A stretch of DNA of 24,012 bases from VBOC01 sp035635475 (GTDB taxonomy: Bacteria; Bacteroidota; Ignavibacteria; UBA10030; SZUA-254). The DNA is taken from NCBI GenBank assembly GCA_035635475.1, contig DASQAZ010000142.1, forward strand, positions 1 to 24,012, in the 5' to 3' direction. The notes beneath the pieces were generated by a model. It was not told the origin of the DNA. It worked only from the letters and a program-made list of their open reading frames with translations, and searched no databases. This document shows positions 23,992 to 24,012 of the stretch, one piece after another; within the stretch, counting starts at the first letter, position 1; each line of letters begins with the position of its first letter. Position numbers and translations under genes: made by a program.

Positions 23992-24012
23992 AAAAATATA
24001 TGAAATACCGGC

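Noticed and set aside
10..24000. tRNA, rRNA, transposase, integrase or defence genes
   Set aside because: Looked for on both strands; no cloverleaf, rRNA segment or characteristic protein motif was seen.

Overview
The window comes from a moderately G+C-rich member of the Bacteroidota/Chlorobiota (FCB) side of the bacteria, most likely an Ignavibacteria-like lineage. The reasons are a secreted protein with a type IX secretion C-terminal domain of the NFPNPFNPxT type, the order rplM-rpsI-rpsB-tsf-pyrH-frr, an E1 alpha/beta fusion for a 2-oxo acid dehydrogenase, and a promoter ahead of rplM that fits the Bacteroidota -33/-7 pattern. Unlike typical Bacteroidia, many genes here have Shine-Dalgarno sequences. 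The lineage is inferred from these features only.

Layout. 1-5548 (+): the 3' end of polA; a secreted eight-repeat propeller-like protein with no sorting domain; then an APC-family permease overlapping a PLP aminotransferase (TGATG), a likely transport/catabolism pair. 5549-9414: an accessory stretch, visibly poorer in G+C. It holds a sialidase-like Asp-box protein with a T9SS tail, a 407-base gene-free stretch, and a two-gene unit bounded by strong hairpins (a membrane-anchored TlpA-like thioredoxin and a 73-residue peptide with eight cysteines). 9415-14645 (-): rplM, rpsI, rpsB, tsf, pyrH, frr, then a double-PspC membrane protein and a LiaF-like membrane protein. The 3' end of pyrH is built from 24-bp tandem repeats, and similar GCGGGAT motifs follow frr. 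14863-15315 (+): a lone response-regulator receiver protein. 15325-23918 (-): a seven-gene run lpdA, lipB, fused E1, E1 alpha, E1 beta, E2, lipA.

How it fits together. The seven-gene run holds what is needed to build and lipoylate 2-oxo acid dehydrogenases: LipB and LipA make the lipoyl group on E2, two different E1 enzymes feed it, and Lpd reoxidises it. Several genes overlap by four bases, so coupled translation is likely. The ribosomal block pairs two ribosomal protein genes with translation factors and UMP kinase, as in relatives.

No complete new defence or mobile system is visible: there is no CRISPR array, transposase, integrase, tRNA or rRNA. The best candidates for something undescribed are the thioredoxin/eight-cysteine peptide pair and the GCGGGA-type palindromic repeats that have entered coding sequence.
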